From Terasakiella brassicae (GTDB taxonomy: Bacteria > Pseudomonadota > Alphaproteobacteria > Rhodospirillales > Terasakiellaceae), in NCBI RefSeq assembly GCF_014641495.1, contig NZ_BMHV01000011.1, forward strand, positions 1 through 64,000: 64,000 nucleotides of DNA, read 5' to 3'. Of this stretch, positions 27,548-34,713 are shown piece by piece. The position numbers were made by a program, and so were the translations under genes. The notes under the pieces are model-generated. The model was not told the DNA's origin and made no database searches. It worked only from the letters and a program-made list of their open reading frames with translations. Every line of letters starts with the position of its first letter. Positions within the stretch are counted from its first letter, which is position 1.

Positions 27548-28480
27548 TTATTTGTAATTCTTTTGTACAGAGGAGACGATTTGGCTGGCAAAATCCGTAC
27601 TGTTGTTCGTCGCATGAAATGTTGCTGAGATTGCGGCGGAAAGTTCGGGTAAAAGTTCCAGATCCTTGCGTTTGGGAAGGGTGCCGCTTTCCCACAACGA
27701 TTTGGCAACTTTTTGCAAGGTGGCGACCAAGTGGGACAGATGGTCGAAATCACTTTCTTCCAGTCTTTTGGCAATATCTTCGGCAACAACAACAAGGCGT
27801 TGGGCCATACCGAGGCTTTCTTTGTTGAATTGCCCGGCCTGATAGGCTGGGACAATATGATTGACCAGATAGCTGATTTGGAAAGCGTGCCGTTCGATTT
27901 TTTGCGCGTTGATATTCCAGAATGAACTTTCGACATCCTTTTGGAATTTGCGGGGATCAAACTTTCCTTCTGCTTTCAGGGCAATGCTGTTGGGCACATC
28001 CATTGTTGGAATTTCTTGTGTGCCGGGGCGTTTGCTGGAACGTCTGTCCGGGCCGATGTAGTCGGTGGTTACAACAAAGGGTTTGCGTTTGCCAACCAGA
28101 TAGTGAATGCGATCAAGGACTTTTTGCGCGACAACAGGTTTGATTTGCAGATCGTCCAGCCCTGCTTGCGAGGCTGCCCGAACGATGCTTTCGTTGGGTT
28201 CGTCAATAAACAGAATGATGGAGCAAAAAGGGTTGTTCCCACATTGGTTGTGGCGCAATTCCCGCACGGCTTCACAGACATCACCACCCGGCAGGCTGAT
28301 ATCGCACAGAAGCAAATCCGGGCATTTGACCACAATGTGTTCAATCATTTGGTCAAGGTCGCCCGCATTATGTATTTTGCGAAAACCGGATTGATTCAAA
28401 ATACCTTTTAATCCGCTGCGGACCAGTTGGTTCTGGTCCGCAATCAGAATATCGATATCCTGAAAATCGTACTTTTTCAC
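27548..28480 (-). CDS. Response regulator with N-terminal receiver domain, alphaproteobacterial type
   Basis: About 310 residues. A CheY-like receiver domain occupies about residues 8-130: acidic start IADQ, phospho-acceptor Asp60 in LLLCDISLPGG and the invariant Lys in LQIKPVV. It is followed by FVVTTDYIGPDRRSSKR, a linker often seen in alphaproteobacterial receiver proteins, and a helical C-terminal domain (about 180-310) without a DNA-binding motif that I can see. Output is probably by protein contact. The GTG at 28480 has AAAGGA at good distance; ATG alternatives at 28522 and 28540 extend the protein by residues not conserved in receivers. Confidence 0.8.
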   Translation of the reverse strand: MKKYDFQDIDILIADQNQLVRSGLKGILNQSGFRKIHNAGDLDQMIEHIVVKCPDLLLCDISLPGGDVCEAVRELRHNQCGNNPFCSIILFIDEPNESIVRAASQAGLDDLQIKPVVAQKVLDRIHYLVGKRKPFVVTTDYIGPDRRSSKRPGTQEIPTMDVPNSIALKAEGKFDPRKFQKDVESSFWNINAQKIERHAFQISYLVNHIVPAYQAGQFNKESLGMAQRLVVVAEDIAKRLEESDFDHLSHLVATLQKVAKSLWESGTLPKRKDLELLPELSAAISATFHATNNSTDFASQIVSSVQKNYK

Positions 28481-28543
28481 ACCCGATCCTTTATTCGTAT
28501 ATGCGCCTGACTTCAGGAACATAACACTGAACGGATGCATACC

Positions 28544-29506
28544 CTAGCTTTTTGAAAATAAAAATCTCTCAAATACAGGTTGGGGAAGGCTTTTGATTAA
28601 TTTGCTCAAAACAAGCAAAACGAGGAAGGCAAATAACAGGCGGGCAAAGAGAATACCGCTCAGGTCCGCGCCAAGGGCAAGAATGAGCAACGTATCTTCC
28701 AGCGCGCTGTGAAACAGGCACATGAAGCTGAGGGAGAGGAAAATATCCTGTGAAGACATTTTGCCTTCCTTGGCTTCACGCAGAATTAACGCCCCCCCAT
28801 ATCCAAGCCCCAGCATGACACCGATCATCGTTACGGGAATGGCATTGGCACTGATCCCCATTAGCCCGAGCAGAGGGGAAAGCGCCTTGGAAATCAGATC
28901 GGTGATTTTCAATAGGTCCAGTATTTTTAATAAGAGGACAAGGGCAAAGATGATCCAGAAGATGGAGAACAGGGAGATAACACTATCCATGACCCATTGT
29001 TGCCAACTGGCGTCAGCTTGAGTGCTCGGTAACCATGAAATCACGCCATTTTCCTGTAACATGTCAAAGGATGTATAGACCGCGTTCAGAATGGCCCCCA
29101 ATGTCATGGCGCCGACAATGCGCAGTGCTGTGGTGGCAATCAGGCTGGGCCCGGATTTCTGGACAATACGTTGTTCGATCGGCAGGCTGTGTGCAATCAG
29201 GATCATGGTTCCCAAGACCGTAATTTGGGCAACGCTCATGGGGGCTTCGGGCAGCAGGGCGACAAGAGTAACCATACCGGCATAAATATTGACCAGCATG
29301 GCTGTTGTCCAGACGATCCCCGCTTCCGGTGGCAAGCCGACAAGGTCCATAAACGGGGTGAAAACGATGCTCACATACTCAATCAGGCCGAATTCAACGG
29401 CAATGCGCACCAGTACCATAATAGGTACCATGACTTTTAGCAGTTCCCAATAAAGGGTGAGGCTGTCACAAAATGGTTTTTTGACCCAGTCCAACAGTGT
29501 TTTCAT
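28544..29506 (-). CDS. Nucleoside-recognition GATE-domain membrane protein
   Basis: A 320-residue polytopic membrane protein with two nucleoside-recognition (Gate) domains, the fold shared with concentrative nucleoside transporters and sporulation proteins SpmA/SpmB. There are about 8 hydrophobic segments. Gate motifs are visible as FMDLVGLPPEAGIVWTTAMLVN in the first half and GLGYGGALILREAKEGK in the second. Function is uncertain; related proteins are predicted transporters. It is divergent from the Lrp-type gene across a 93-bp region with an inverted repeat, so control by that regulator is likely (inference). AAGGAT precedes the ATG. Confidence 0.8.
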   Translation of the reverse strand: MKTLLDWVKKPFCDSLTLYWELLKVMVPIMVLVRIAVEFGLIEYVSIVFTPFMDLVGLPPEAGIVWTTAMLVNIYAGMVTLVALLPEAPMSVAQITVLGTMILIAHSLPIEQRIVQKSGPSLIATTALRIVGAMTLGAILNAVYTSFDMLQENGVISWLPSTQADASWQQWVMDSVISLFSIFWIIFALVLLLKILDLLKITDLISKALSPLLGLMGISANAIPVTMIGVMLGLGYGGALILREAKEGKMSSQDIFLSLSFMCLFHSALEDTLLILALGADLSGILFARLLFAFLVLLVLSKLIKSLPQPVFERFLFSKS

Positions 29507-29572
29507 AATTTTATCCTTAGATCAACAAGTGGGTCTGACCTTAGAATAAAATTGAATCAATATGTGGTCAAA

Positions 29573-29592
29573 TATTGCAGCTTTATGCAATA
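29573..29592. promoter_or_regulatory. Inverted repeat in the divergent GATE-protein / Lrp promoter region
   Basis: TATTGCA-N6-TGCAATA is a perfect inverted repeat, and a third TATTGCA follows at 29594-29600, overlapping the Lrp start codon. AT-rich spaced half-sites of this type are usual for Lrp/AsnC proteins. The position would allow autoregulation and control of the divergent gene. Confidence 0.65.
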
Positions 29593-29599
29593 ATATTGC

Positions 29600-30034
29600 A
29601 TGGACAAGATTGATCGAAATATCGTCACGATTTTGCAAAAGAATGCGGATGTGACAAATGCAGCACTGGCTGAACAAGTGAACCTGTCGCCCAGCAGTTG
29701 TTTGCGCCGGGTTCAAAGGCTTAAACGCACAGGCGTGATTAAGAAAACGGTGGCGATAATTGATGATAAAGTTTTAGGGCGTAATCTGATCGCGGTGGTT
29801 GAGGTTGATTTGGATCGACATGGCGCACAGGCACAGGCCGTTTTACACGAACGATTAAGGCAGGAAATTTCCGTGACGCAAGCTTACGGCATTACAGGGG
29901 AAAGCGATTGCCTTCTGATCCTGAAGCTTGCGGATATGGATGAATATCGTCAGGTTTGTGAACGATTATTCAATCACGATAAAAATGTAATTCGTTTTCG
30001 GACGTCTTTTGTAATGAATGTGATTCAGTCTTGA
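29600..30034 (+). CDS. Lrp/AsnC-family transcriptional regulator
   Basis: A 144-residue Lrp/AsnC protein. The N-terminal winged helix (DKIDRNIVTILQKNADVTNAALAEQVNLSPSSCLRRVQRLKRTGVI, about residues 2-45) is followed by a RAM ligand-binding domain. No Shine-Dalgarno sequence is visible ahead of the ATG: the upstream bases are an operator-like repeat instead. The mRNA may be leaderless, or the start may differ. Its ligand, probably an amino acid, is unknown. It overlaps by 65 bp the 3' end of the convergent PilZ gene. Confidence 0.88.
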   Translation: MDKIDRNIVTILQKNADVTNAALAEQVNLSPSSCLRRVQRLKRTGVIKKTVAIIDDKVLGRNLIAVVEVDLDRHGAQAQAVLHERLRQEISVTQAYGITGESDCLLILKLADMDEYRQVCERLFNHDKNVIRFRTSFVMNVIQS

Positions 30035-30350
30035 ACGTTTTTTCAATATGATCCCCAACGGGGAGGATGCTTTCAACAAATTGGCGCATAACAGGTGGGC
30101 AACTGGTGAAAATCAGACCATGCGTTTCTTCATCATGCCAGCTTACAATGGCCTCGACATCCGCGATAAAGGGGATGTGAATTGTAACTTTTTGACCAAT
30201 CGGCAAGTACAATCCCTTATATCGGGTTTGCAGCTTCATTCCTTTGACTGAAATGTCTTTGACCCGAATTTCATATTCGCGGTCCTGAATGCGCACGGAT
30301 GCCAAAAAATCTATCCGCTGCCTTCTGTTTTTTCTATTCTCAGTTACCAT
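29970..30350 (-). CDS. PilZ-domain protein (c-di-GMP effector candidate)
   Basis: A 126-residue protein consisting of one PilZ domain. The two ligand motifs are recognisable: an Arg-rich RRQR (residues 9-12), and D-x-S-x-x-G as DISVKG (Asp32, Ser34, Gly37). In PilZ proteins these residues hold cyclic di-GMP. The C-terminal 30 residues (EKTFKTESHSLQKTSENELHFYRD) lie outside the domain and overlap the Lrp gene on the other strand. The ATG at 30350 has AAGGGG upstream; a 14-residue longer form from 30392 is possible. With the PAS-GGDEF-EAL protein at 61.4 kb it shows that c-di-GMP signalling is used. Confidence 0.82.
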   Translation of the reverse strand: MVTENRKNRRQRIDFLASVRIQDREYEIRVKDISVKGMKLQTRYKGLYLPIGQKVTIHIPFIADVEAIVSWHDEETHGLIFTSCPPVMRQFVESILPVGDHIEKTFKTESHSLQKTSENELHFYRD

Positions 30351-30487
30351 TTCTATTGCGCCCCTTCTTATCCTTTTGAAGTACTTTGGCATAAAATTGT
30401 ATTAATTCAAAGTGATTTATTGTTTTCTTATGTTTCGTTAATAAACGCAGGGATTGTGGTGTATTGCAGGGTAAGTTGGAATGGAAA

Positions 30488-30526
30488 TAAAAAACACCCT
30501 CGAAACACAGGGTTAGGAGGGTGTTA
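30488..30526 (-). terminator. Terminator of the ferric-binding-protein gene
   Basis: On the minus strand AACACCCTC pairs with GAGGGTGTT around a loop, followed by TTTTTTATT. It lies about 30 bp after the stop at 30556. Confidence 0.82.
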
Positions 30527-30555
30527 ATATATAGGTATTAGGAGACGGATTGCGC

Positions 30556-31596
30556 TTAACGCCAACCGGCCTGATCAAACATTTTGACAGCTTCTTTCTG
30601 ATGGGCTGCAAATTTTGCCAGTTCAATATCGTCGGCCTTAAATTTACCCCAAGCCGCAACGGTTGGTGAAAGTTCGATTCCATCACGTAACGGATATTCG
30701 AAGACATCTTTTGCATAGATGGCCTGAGCTTCGTCAGACGCGAGGAACTCGATCAATTTAACCGCATTTTCTTTGTTTTTTGCAGATTTTGTCACACCGG
30801 CACCAGAGATGTTTACATGAGCGCCCCGTCCCTCTTGGTTTGGCCAGACAAGTTCTACTTTGTCTGCTGCGGCTTTTTCACCTGCATCTTTGCCGGCTTG
30901 CATGCGGCCAAAATAGTAGGTGTTCCCAACGGCGACATCGCATTCGCCCGCCGCAACAGCCTTGATTTGGTCACGATCCCCGCCTTGAGGTTTGCGGGCC
31001 AGATTATCGACAACAGCCTTGGTCCATGTCGCGGCGTTTTCTTTGCCGTTATGTTCGATCAATGAACCGAGCAAGGATTGATTATAGATATTGCCGGAGG
31101 AACGAATGCAGATACGGTTGGCCCATTTGGGGTCGGCTAAATCTTCGTATGTGCTGATTTCGCCCGGCTTGACACGGTCTTTTGCGGTGAAGATAACACG
31201 TGAGCGCAAAGAAAGACCAAACCATTGACCTTTCGGGTCACGATATTGTGCCGGGATCAATTTGGACAAGGTATCAGATTCAACGGATTGAAGAACACCT
31301 GCATCTTCTGCACGGATCAAACGACCAACATCGGCAGTAATCAGAATATCGGCAGGGCTGTTCATGCCTTCGCTTTTCAGGCGCTCCAGAAGAACGTCTG
31401 CTTTACCGTTGACCAAGTTAACTTTGATCCCTGTGTTTTCAGTAAAGCGATCCAGCAAAGGACGGATCAAAACCTCTTTGCGGTAAGAATAGATATTTAC
31501 TTCTTCGGCCGCATTTGCGTTCATGTTGAAAGAGGTCAAGCCAACGATACCAGCCACAAGTGAAAGTGCGGTTTTGCTCAGTGATATTTTCTTCAT
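30556..31596 (-). CDS. Fe(3+) ABC-transporter periplasmic binding protein (FbpA/FutA/IdiA type)
   Basis: A 346-residue periplasmic protein with a Sec signal peptide (MKKISLSKTALSLVAGIVG... cleaved near ANA-AEE, residue 29-30). The mature part begins with EVNIYSYR, the usual start of the ferric-binding class of solute-binding proteins. The Tyr pair that holds iron is visible in VGNTYYFGRM. No permease or ATPase gene is adjacent; it may pair with a distant FbpBC. The ATG at 31596 is chosen because the signal peptide starts there; a 28-residue extension upstream has no such feature. A Fur-type box lies just upstream. Confidence 0.9.
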   Translation of the reverse strand: MKKISLSKTALSLVAGIVGLTSFNMNANAAEEVNIYSYRKEVLIRPLLDRFTENTGIKVNLVNGKADVLLERLKSEGMNSPADILITADVGRLIRAEDAGVLQSVESDTLSKLIPAQYRDPKGQWFGLSLRSRVIFTAKDRVKPGEISTYEDLADPKWANRICIRSSGNIYNQSLLGSLIEHNGKENAATWTKAVVDNLARKPQGGDRDQIKAVAAGECDVAVGNTYYFGRMQAGKDAGEKAAADKVELVWPNQEGRGAHVNISGAGVTKSAKNKENAVKLIEFLASDEAQAIYAKDVFEYPLRDGIELSPTVAAWGKFKADDIELAKFAAHQKEAVKMFDQAGWR

Positions 31597-31625
31597 TTTC
31601 AGTCCATAAGTCAGAAGGTTGAATA

Positions 31626-31644
31626 TGCGAATGATTTTCATTTC
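31626..31644 (-). promoter_or_regulatory. Putative Fur box upstream of the ferric-binding-protein gene
   Basis: The minus strand reads GAAATGAAAATCATTCGCA, close to the classic Fur consensus of repeated NATNATN units. It is 30-48 bp ahead of the ATG of the iron-binding protein, where repression by iron-loaded Fur would be expected. Alphaproteobacteria also use Irr and RirA, so the regulator itself is not certain. Confidence 0.5.
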
Positions 31645-31682
31645 TGAACGGTTGATATCGCAAGTGAGAACGACTTGCAAGT

Positions 31683-31717
31683 AAAAAAGCAGCTCTCAAT
31701 ATGTAGAAAGCTGCTTA
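31683..31717 (-). terminator. Terminator of the leucine dehydrogenase gene
   Basis: AAGCAGCT pairs with AGCTGCTT on the minus strand around a 12-base loop and is followed by TTTTTTAC, about 35 bp after the stop. Confidence 0.82.
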
Positions 31718-31752
31718 AATTTTATATATCTTATTGTTTTATATGTGTAATT

Positions 31753-32802
31753 CTATTCTGCGGCGGCGCTGACATGGCCTTTAAATATTTCTTCTGCCAT
31801 ATGATCGGCAATGACCGAGGTCGGCAGATTGCGTGCTTCAGAACGTTGGAAGATTTCTAAAAGCGTGTCGTAGATCTTGTGTGTCTTTGCTTTTACGACT
31901 TCCAAATCATAATCGTCGGTTTCATGGGCAACGTTGATGAGACCGCCTGCGTTGATGACGTAATCGGGGGCGTAGAGAATCCCTTTTTCCATCAGGATTT
32001 CGCCATGACGGGCTTCTGCCAATTGATTGTTGGCTGCCCCTGCGACAATTTTGGTCTTCAGTTGTGCAATGGTGGTGTCGTTAATGGTGGAACCCAAGGC
32101 ACATGGTGCATAAACATCCACGTCTTGCCCATAGATATCATCCAGCGCGACAACCTCTGCGCCAAATTCTGCAACAACACGGTTGAGGCTATCCTGATTG
32201 ATATCGCAAGCGACTAGTTTAGCGCCCGCTTCGTGCAGGTATTTGCACAGATAGTATCCGACATTGCCAACGCCTTGTACGGCAACGCGCATGTCTTTGA
32301 GGTCATCTGTTTTGTGCGTATGTTGCACGGCGGCCTTGACACCTAAAAAAGTCCCCAGCGCAGTCAAGGGGGAGGGATTGCCGCTGCCGCTGGATTTACC
32401 ACGGACATGGGCTGTGCTTTCGCGAATATAATCCATGTCCTGTACGGTGGTGCCGACATCTTCGGCGGTGATGTATTTACCGTTCAGGCTTTCAATAACA
32501 CGGCCAAACGCACGCATCAAATCCGGCGTTTTGATTTTTTTAGCATCGCCAATAATCACAGATTTACCGCCGCCCAGTTCCAGACCGGCAACGGCGGCTT
32601 TGTAGGTCATTCCCTTGGAGAGACGTAACACGTCTGTCAGGGCGGCTTGTTCGTTTTCATAATTCCAGAATCGGGAGCCGCCAAGTGCAGGACCCAGATT
32701 GGTGTTGTGGATTGCAATAATGCATTTCAAGCCGGTTAATTCATCGCAACCAAACACAACATTTTCGTGCCCATCGAAATCGGGGGCCGTAAAGACAGAC
32801 AT
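31753..32802 (-). CDS. Leucine (branched-chain amino acid) dehydrogenase
   Basis: A 349-residue member of the Glu/Leu/Phe/Val dehydrogenase family. The catalytic stretch LELGGGKSVIIGD contains the key lysine, NTNLGPALGG lies in the substrate domain, and GVGNVGYYLCKYL marks the NAD-binding Rossmann fold. The family length and the GGS/GGGK motifs fit leucine dehydrogenase. It would oxidatively deaminate leucine, valine and isoleucine to oxoacids, feeding the degradation route of the liu operon after an oxoacid dehydrogenase that is not in this window. Some homologues prefer phenylalanine or valine. The upstream region has no LiuR-type palindrome. Confidence 0.92.
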   Translation of the reverse strand: MSVFTAPDFDGHENVVFGCDELTGLKCIIAIHNTNLGPALGGSRFWNYENEQAALTDVLRLSKGMTYKAAVAGLELGGGKSVIIGDAKKIKTPDLMRAFGRVIESLNGKYITAEDVGTTVQDMDYIRESTAHVRGKSSGSGNPSPLTALGTFLGVKAAVQHTHKTDDLKDMRVAVQGVGNVGYYLCKYLHEAGAKLVACDINQDSLNRVVAEFGAEVVALDDIYGQDVDVYAPCALGSTINDTTIAQLKTKIVAGAANNQLAEARHGEILMEKGILYAPDYVINAGGLINVAHETDDYDLEVVKAKTHKIYDTLLEIFQRSEARNLPTSVIADHMAEEIFKGHVSAAAE

Positions 32803-33103
32803 GATTTTCTCCTGTTAAAAAATTCTTTTCATCTCGTTTCCTTTTATGTGTGTAATCCGGTTGTGAATTCAAGAGTAAATGTGGCTTAAATCATTGTTTT
32901 TATAGGTAATTTTTGGCAATGCAGCAATCGTTTCGAATCTTTCTGCTTTACGCTAAAACAAGGTAGCTTTCTTACGTTAAAAAATTACACTTGAAACTTT
33001 ATTGCTTTTTCTCGAATCGACGTGCTTGAGTGCAAGACGACAGCGTGCTAACCATTGCGTCGAAACGGTTTTATAAATAATAAAATTACCAAGGAGTAGG
33101 CGC
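32803..33103. other. 301-bp divergent intergenic region between leucine dehydrogenase and CobC-like genes
   Basis: No gene is present. A direct repeat (CTTTACGCTAAAA at 32946-32958 and TCTTACGTTAAAA at 32970-32982, 24 bp apart from start to start) may be an operator. The region is AT-rich, and the CobC-like start has AAGGAG at 33091-33096. Confidence 0.5.
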
Positions 33104-34105
33104 GTGGCAGTCTTTCATGGGGGCAATTTAGCAGGTGCAGCACAGGCTTTTGGGGTGCCGTCACAGGGATGGCTGGATTTATCGACCGGAATTAACCCTA
33201 TGCCCTATCCGATTCCCGATATTGAAAAAGGGTTGTGGACACGTTTGCCGGATCAGGAAGTGTTGGATGATTTAAAGGTCGCAGCGGCGCAATATTACGG
33301 GGTGGATGATCCTGCAAAAGTTATTCCTGTTTCCGGTACGCAGACCTTATTGCAAATTTTCCCGCATTTATTTGAAAAGCCCAAAGCTGTTCGCATTGTC
33401 GGGCCGACATATAAAGAACATGAATTCTGCTGGCGCTTGGCCGGACATGATGTTCGTGAAGTTGAAGATGTGTTTGAAGCCATGAACGATGGAGAAATCG
33501 TGATTGTGGTAAACCCTAACAATCCAACAGGGGATGTACATGCCCCCGACACATTGTTGGAGATGGCGCAAGCCTTGCATCAAAAGGGGGGCCTGTTAAT
33601 TGTGGATGCGGCCTTTAGTGATTGCACACCGACACTGGATTTATCTGGTCATGTTGGACAACCGGGGTTGGTTGTTTTGCGTTCGTTCGGTAAATTTTTT
33701 GGTCTGGCGGGTATTCGGTTGGGTTTTGTATTAGCCAGTGGTGCGTTGGCAGAACGTCTGAAAGAAGGAATTGGCCCTTGGGCGGTGAATGGCCCGGCGA
33801 TGGAAATTGCCAGACATGCTTTTCGCGATATTCACTGGATTAAACATACACGCGAGACATTGGCCCGCTGTGCATTTCGCTTGGACGATATTTTAAGCAA
33901 AGGTGGTTTGCAGGTTGTCGGGGGAACATCTCTTTTCAGATATTGTTTTCACGAAAATGCAACAGAGGTTTATGAGGTTTTGGCCAAAAATGGTGTTCTC
34001 GTGCGCCCCTTTCCTGAACGCCCACAGTATTTGCGCATCGGTCTTCCCGGTGAGGAAAACGAATGGCAAAGGTTGAGCGAGCTTATGGAAATTATTAACT
34101 TGTGA
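33104..34105 (+). CDS. CobC-like threonine-phosphate decarboxylase / aminotransferase class I
   Basis: A 333-residue fold-type I PLP enzyme. The N-terminal FHGGNLAGAAQAFG and LDLSTGINPMPYP are typical of CobC, which makes (R)-1-amino-2-propanol phosphate for the cobalamin lower linker. NPNNPTG and the PLP-lysine motif LRSFGKFFGLAGIRLGF also appear. Histidinol-phosphate aminotransferase is the close relative and an alternative. GTG at 33104 is the start, with AAGGAG eight bases upstream. No other cobalamin gene is adjacent, although nrdJ at 57-60.7 kb is a user of B12. The stop overlaps the CRP-type palindrome. Confidence 0.8.
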   Translation: MAVFHGGNLAGAAQAFGVPSQGWLDLSTGINPMPYPIPDIEKGLWTRLPDQEVLDDLKVAAAQYYGVDDPAKVIPVSGTQTLLQIFPHLFEKPKAVRIVGPTYKEHEFCWRLAGHDVREVEDVFEAMNDGEIVIVVNPNNPTGDVHAPDTLLEMAQALHQKGGLLIVDAAFSDCTPTLDLSGHVGQPGLVVLRSFGKFFGLAGIRLGFVLASGALAERLKEGIGPWAVNGPAMEIARHAFRDIHWIKHTRETLARCAFRLDDILSKGGLQVVGGTSLFRYCFHENATEVYEVLAKNGVLVRPFPERPQYLRIGLPGEENEWQRLSELMEIINL

Positions 34106-34116
34106 TATTAATCACA
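34101..34116. promoter_or_regulatory. Perfect CRP/FNR-family palindrome (TGTGATATTAATCACA)
   Basis: The sequence matches the E. coli CRP core TGTGA-N6-TCACA in full. A -10 hexamer TATAGA is at 34139-34144, so transcription would start near 34150 and the palindrome would be centred at about -42, the class II activator position. The target would be the small-protein gene at 34181. The last bases of the CobC-like gene overlap it. Confidence 0.7.
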
Positions 34117-34180
34117 GTAAGGAACGCAAAAAAAATAGTATAGATTCTCGTGAATAAAAAACATCTTGAGGAAGGTAATT

Positions 34181-34384
34181 ATGGCGCTCTACGAAGTCGC
34201 AATTTATAACGAGCTGGTGAAACGTGCGGTCGAAAATGGCGAACGGGCCAGTTACAGTGATGAATGGGCAGATGTTCATTATATTGAGATCAGCGCACGC
34301 GATGAAGCCGATGCACGTCGTAAGATTTTGACGAAATATCCCAAAGACCGTGGCTTTATCATAAAAGGAATTAGTCCGGCTTGA
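34181..34384 (+). CDS. Small protein of unknown function, DEWADVHY family, paralogue 1
   Basis: A 67-residue acidic/basic protein without signal peptide or membrane segment. It shares with the next gene the pattern EVxIYN...SDEWADVHYxxxxAxxxxEAxxxIxxxYPxxxGFxI, with identical DEWADVHY in the middle. I know no function for it. The alternating pattern suggests a beta-beta-alpha-beta fold. The ATG has GAGGAAGG seven bases upstream. It is preceded by the CRP-type site and followed after 68 bp by its paralogue. Confidence 0.75.
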   Translation: MALYEVAIYNELVKRAVENGERASYSDEWADVHYIEISARDEADARRKILTKYPKDRGFIIKGISPA

Positions 34385-34452
34385 TAAAGTAAATCTTAAC
34401 AAACTGGTCCTACCATTATTCTCGTTATGAACATGAATAGGGAGGCAGCATC

Positions 34453-34695
34453 ATGTTTGCCGTTGCGACCGGAAATCAAAAAACGTTTGAAGTTGGTATT
34501 TACAACAAAGAAGTTCGTGCATGCGTTAAAGAAAACAACACGCATCTGGACTATGGCGATGAATGGGCCGATGTTCACTATCAGAACGTTGTGGCTCAAA
34601 ACAAAGCCGAAGCACTGACAATGATCAATGACCGTTATCCACCCGAACAGGGCTTTGTGATCGAGTCGTGTGAAATCGGTACACGCAGATATTAA
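34453..34695 (+). CDS. Small protein of unknown function, DEWADVHY family, paralogue 2
   Basis: An 80-residue protein. From residue 12 it aligns with paralogue 1 over its full length (EVGIYNKEVRACV against EVAIYNELVKRAV, then the shared DEWADVHY, and RYPPEQGFVIES against KYPKDRGFIIKG). It has a longer N-terminus (MFAVATGNQKTF) and a C-terminal GTRRY tail. GGGAGG is at 8 bases before the ATG. The two-copy arrangement in tandem, each with its own good ribosome-binding site, supports real genes. Function is unknown. Confidence 0.75.
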   Translation: MFAVATGNQKTFEVGIYNKEVRACVKENNTHLDYGDEWADVHYQNVVAQNKAEALTMINDRYPPEQGFVIESCEIGTRRY

Positions 34696-34713
34696 GATGC
34701 ACCAAGCAACAAG

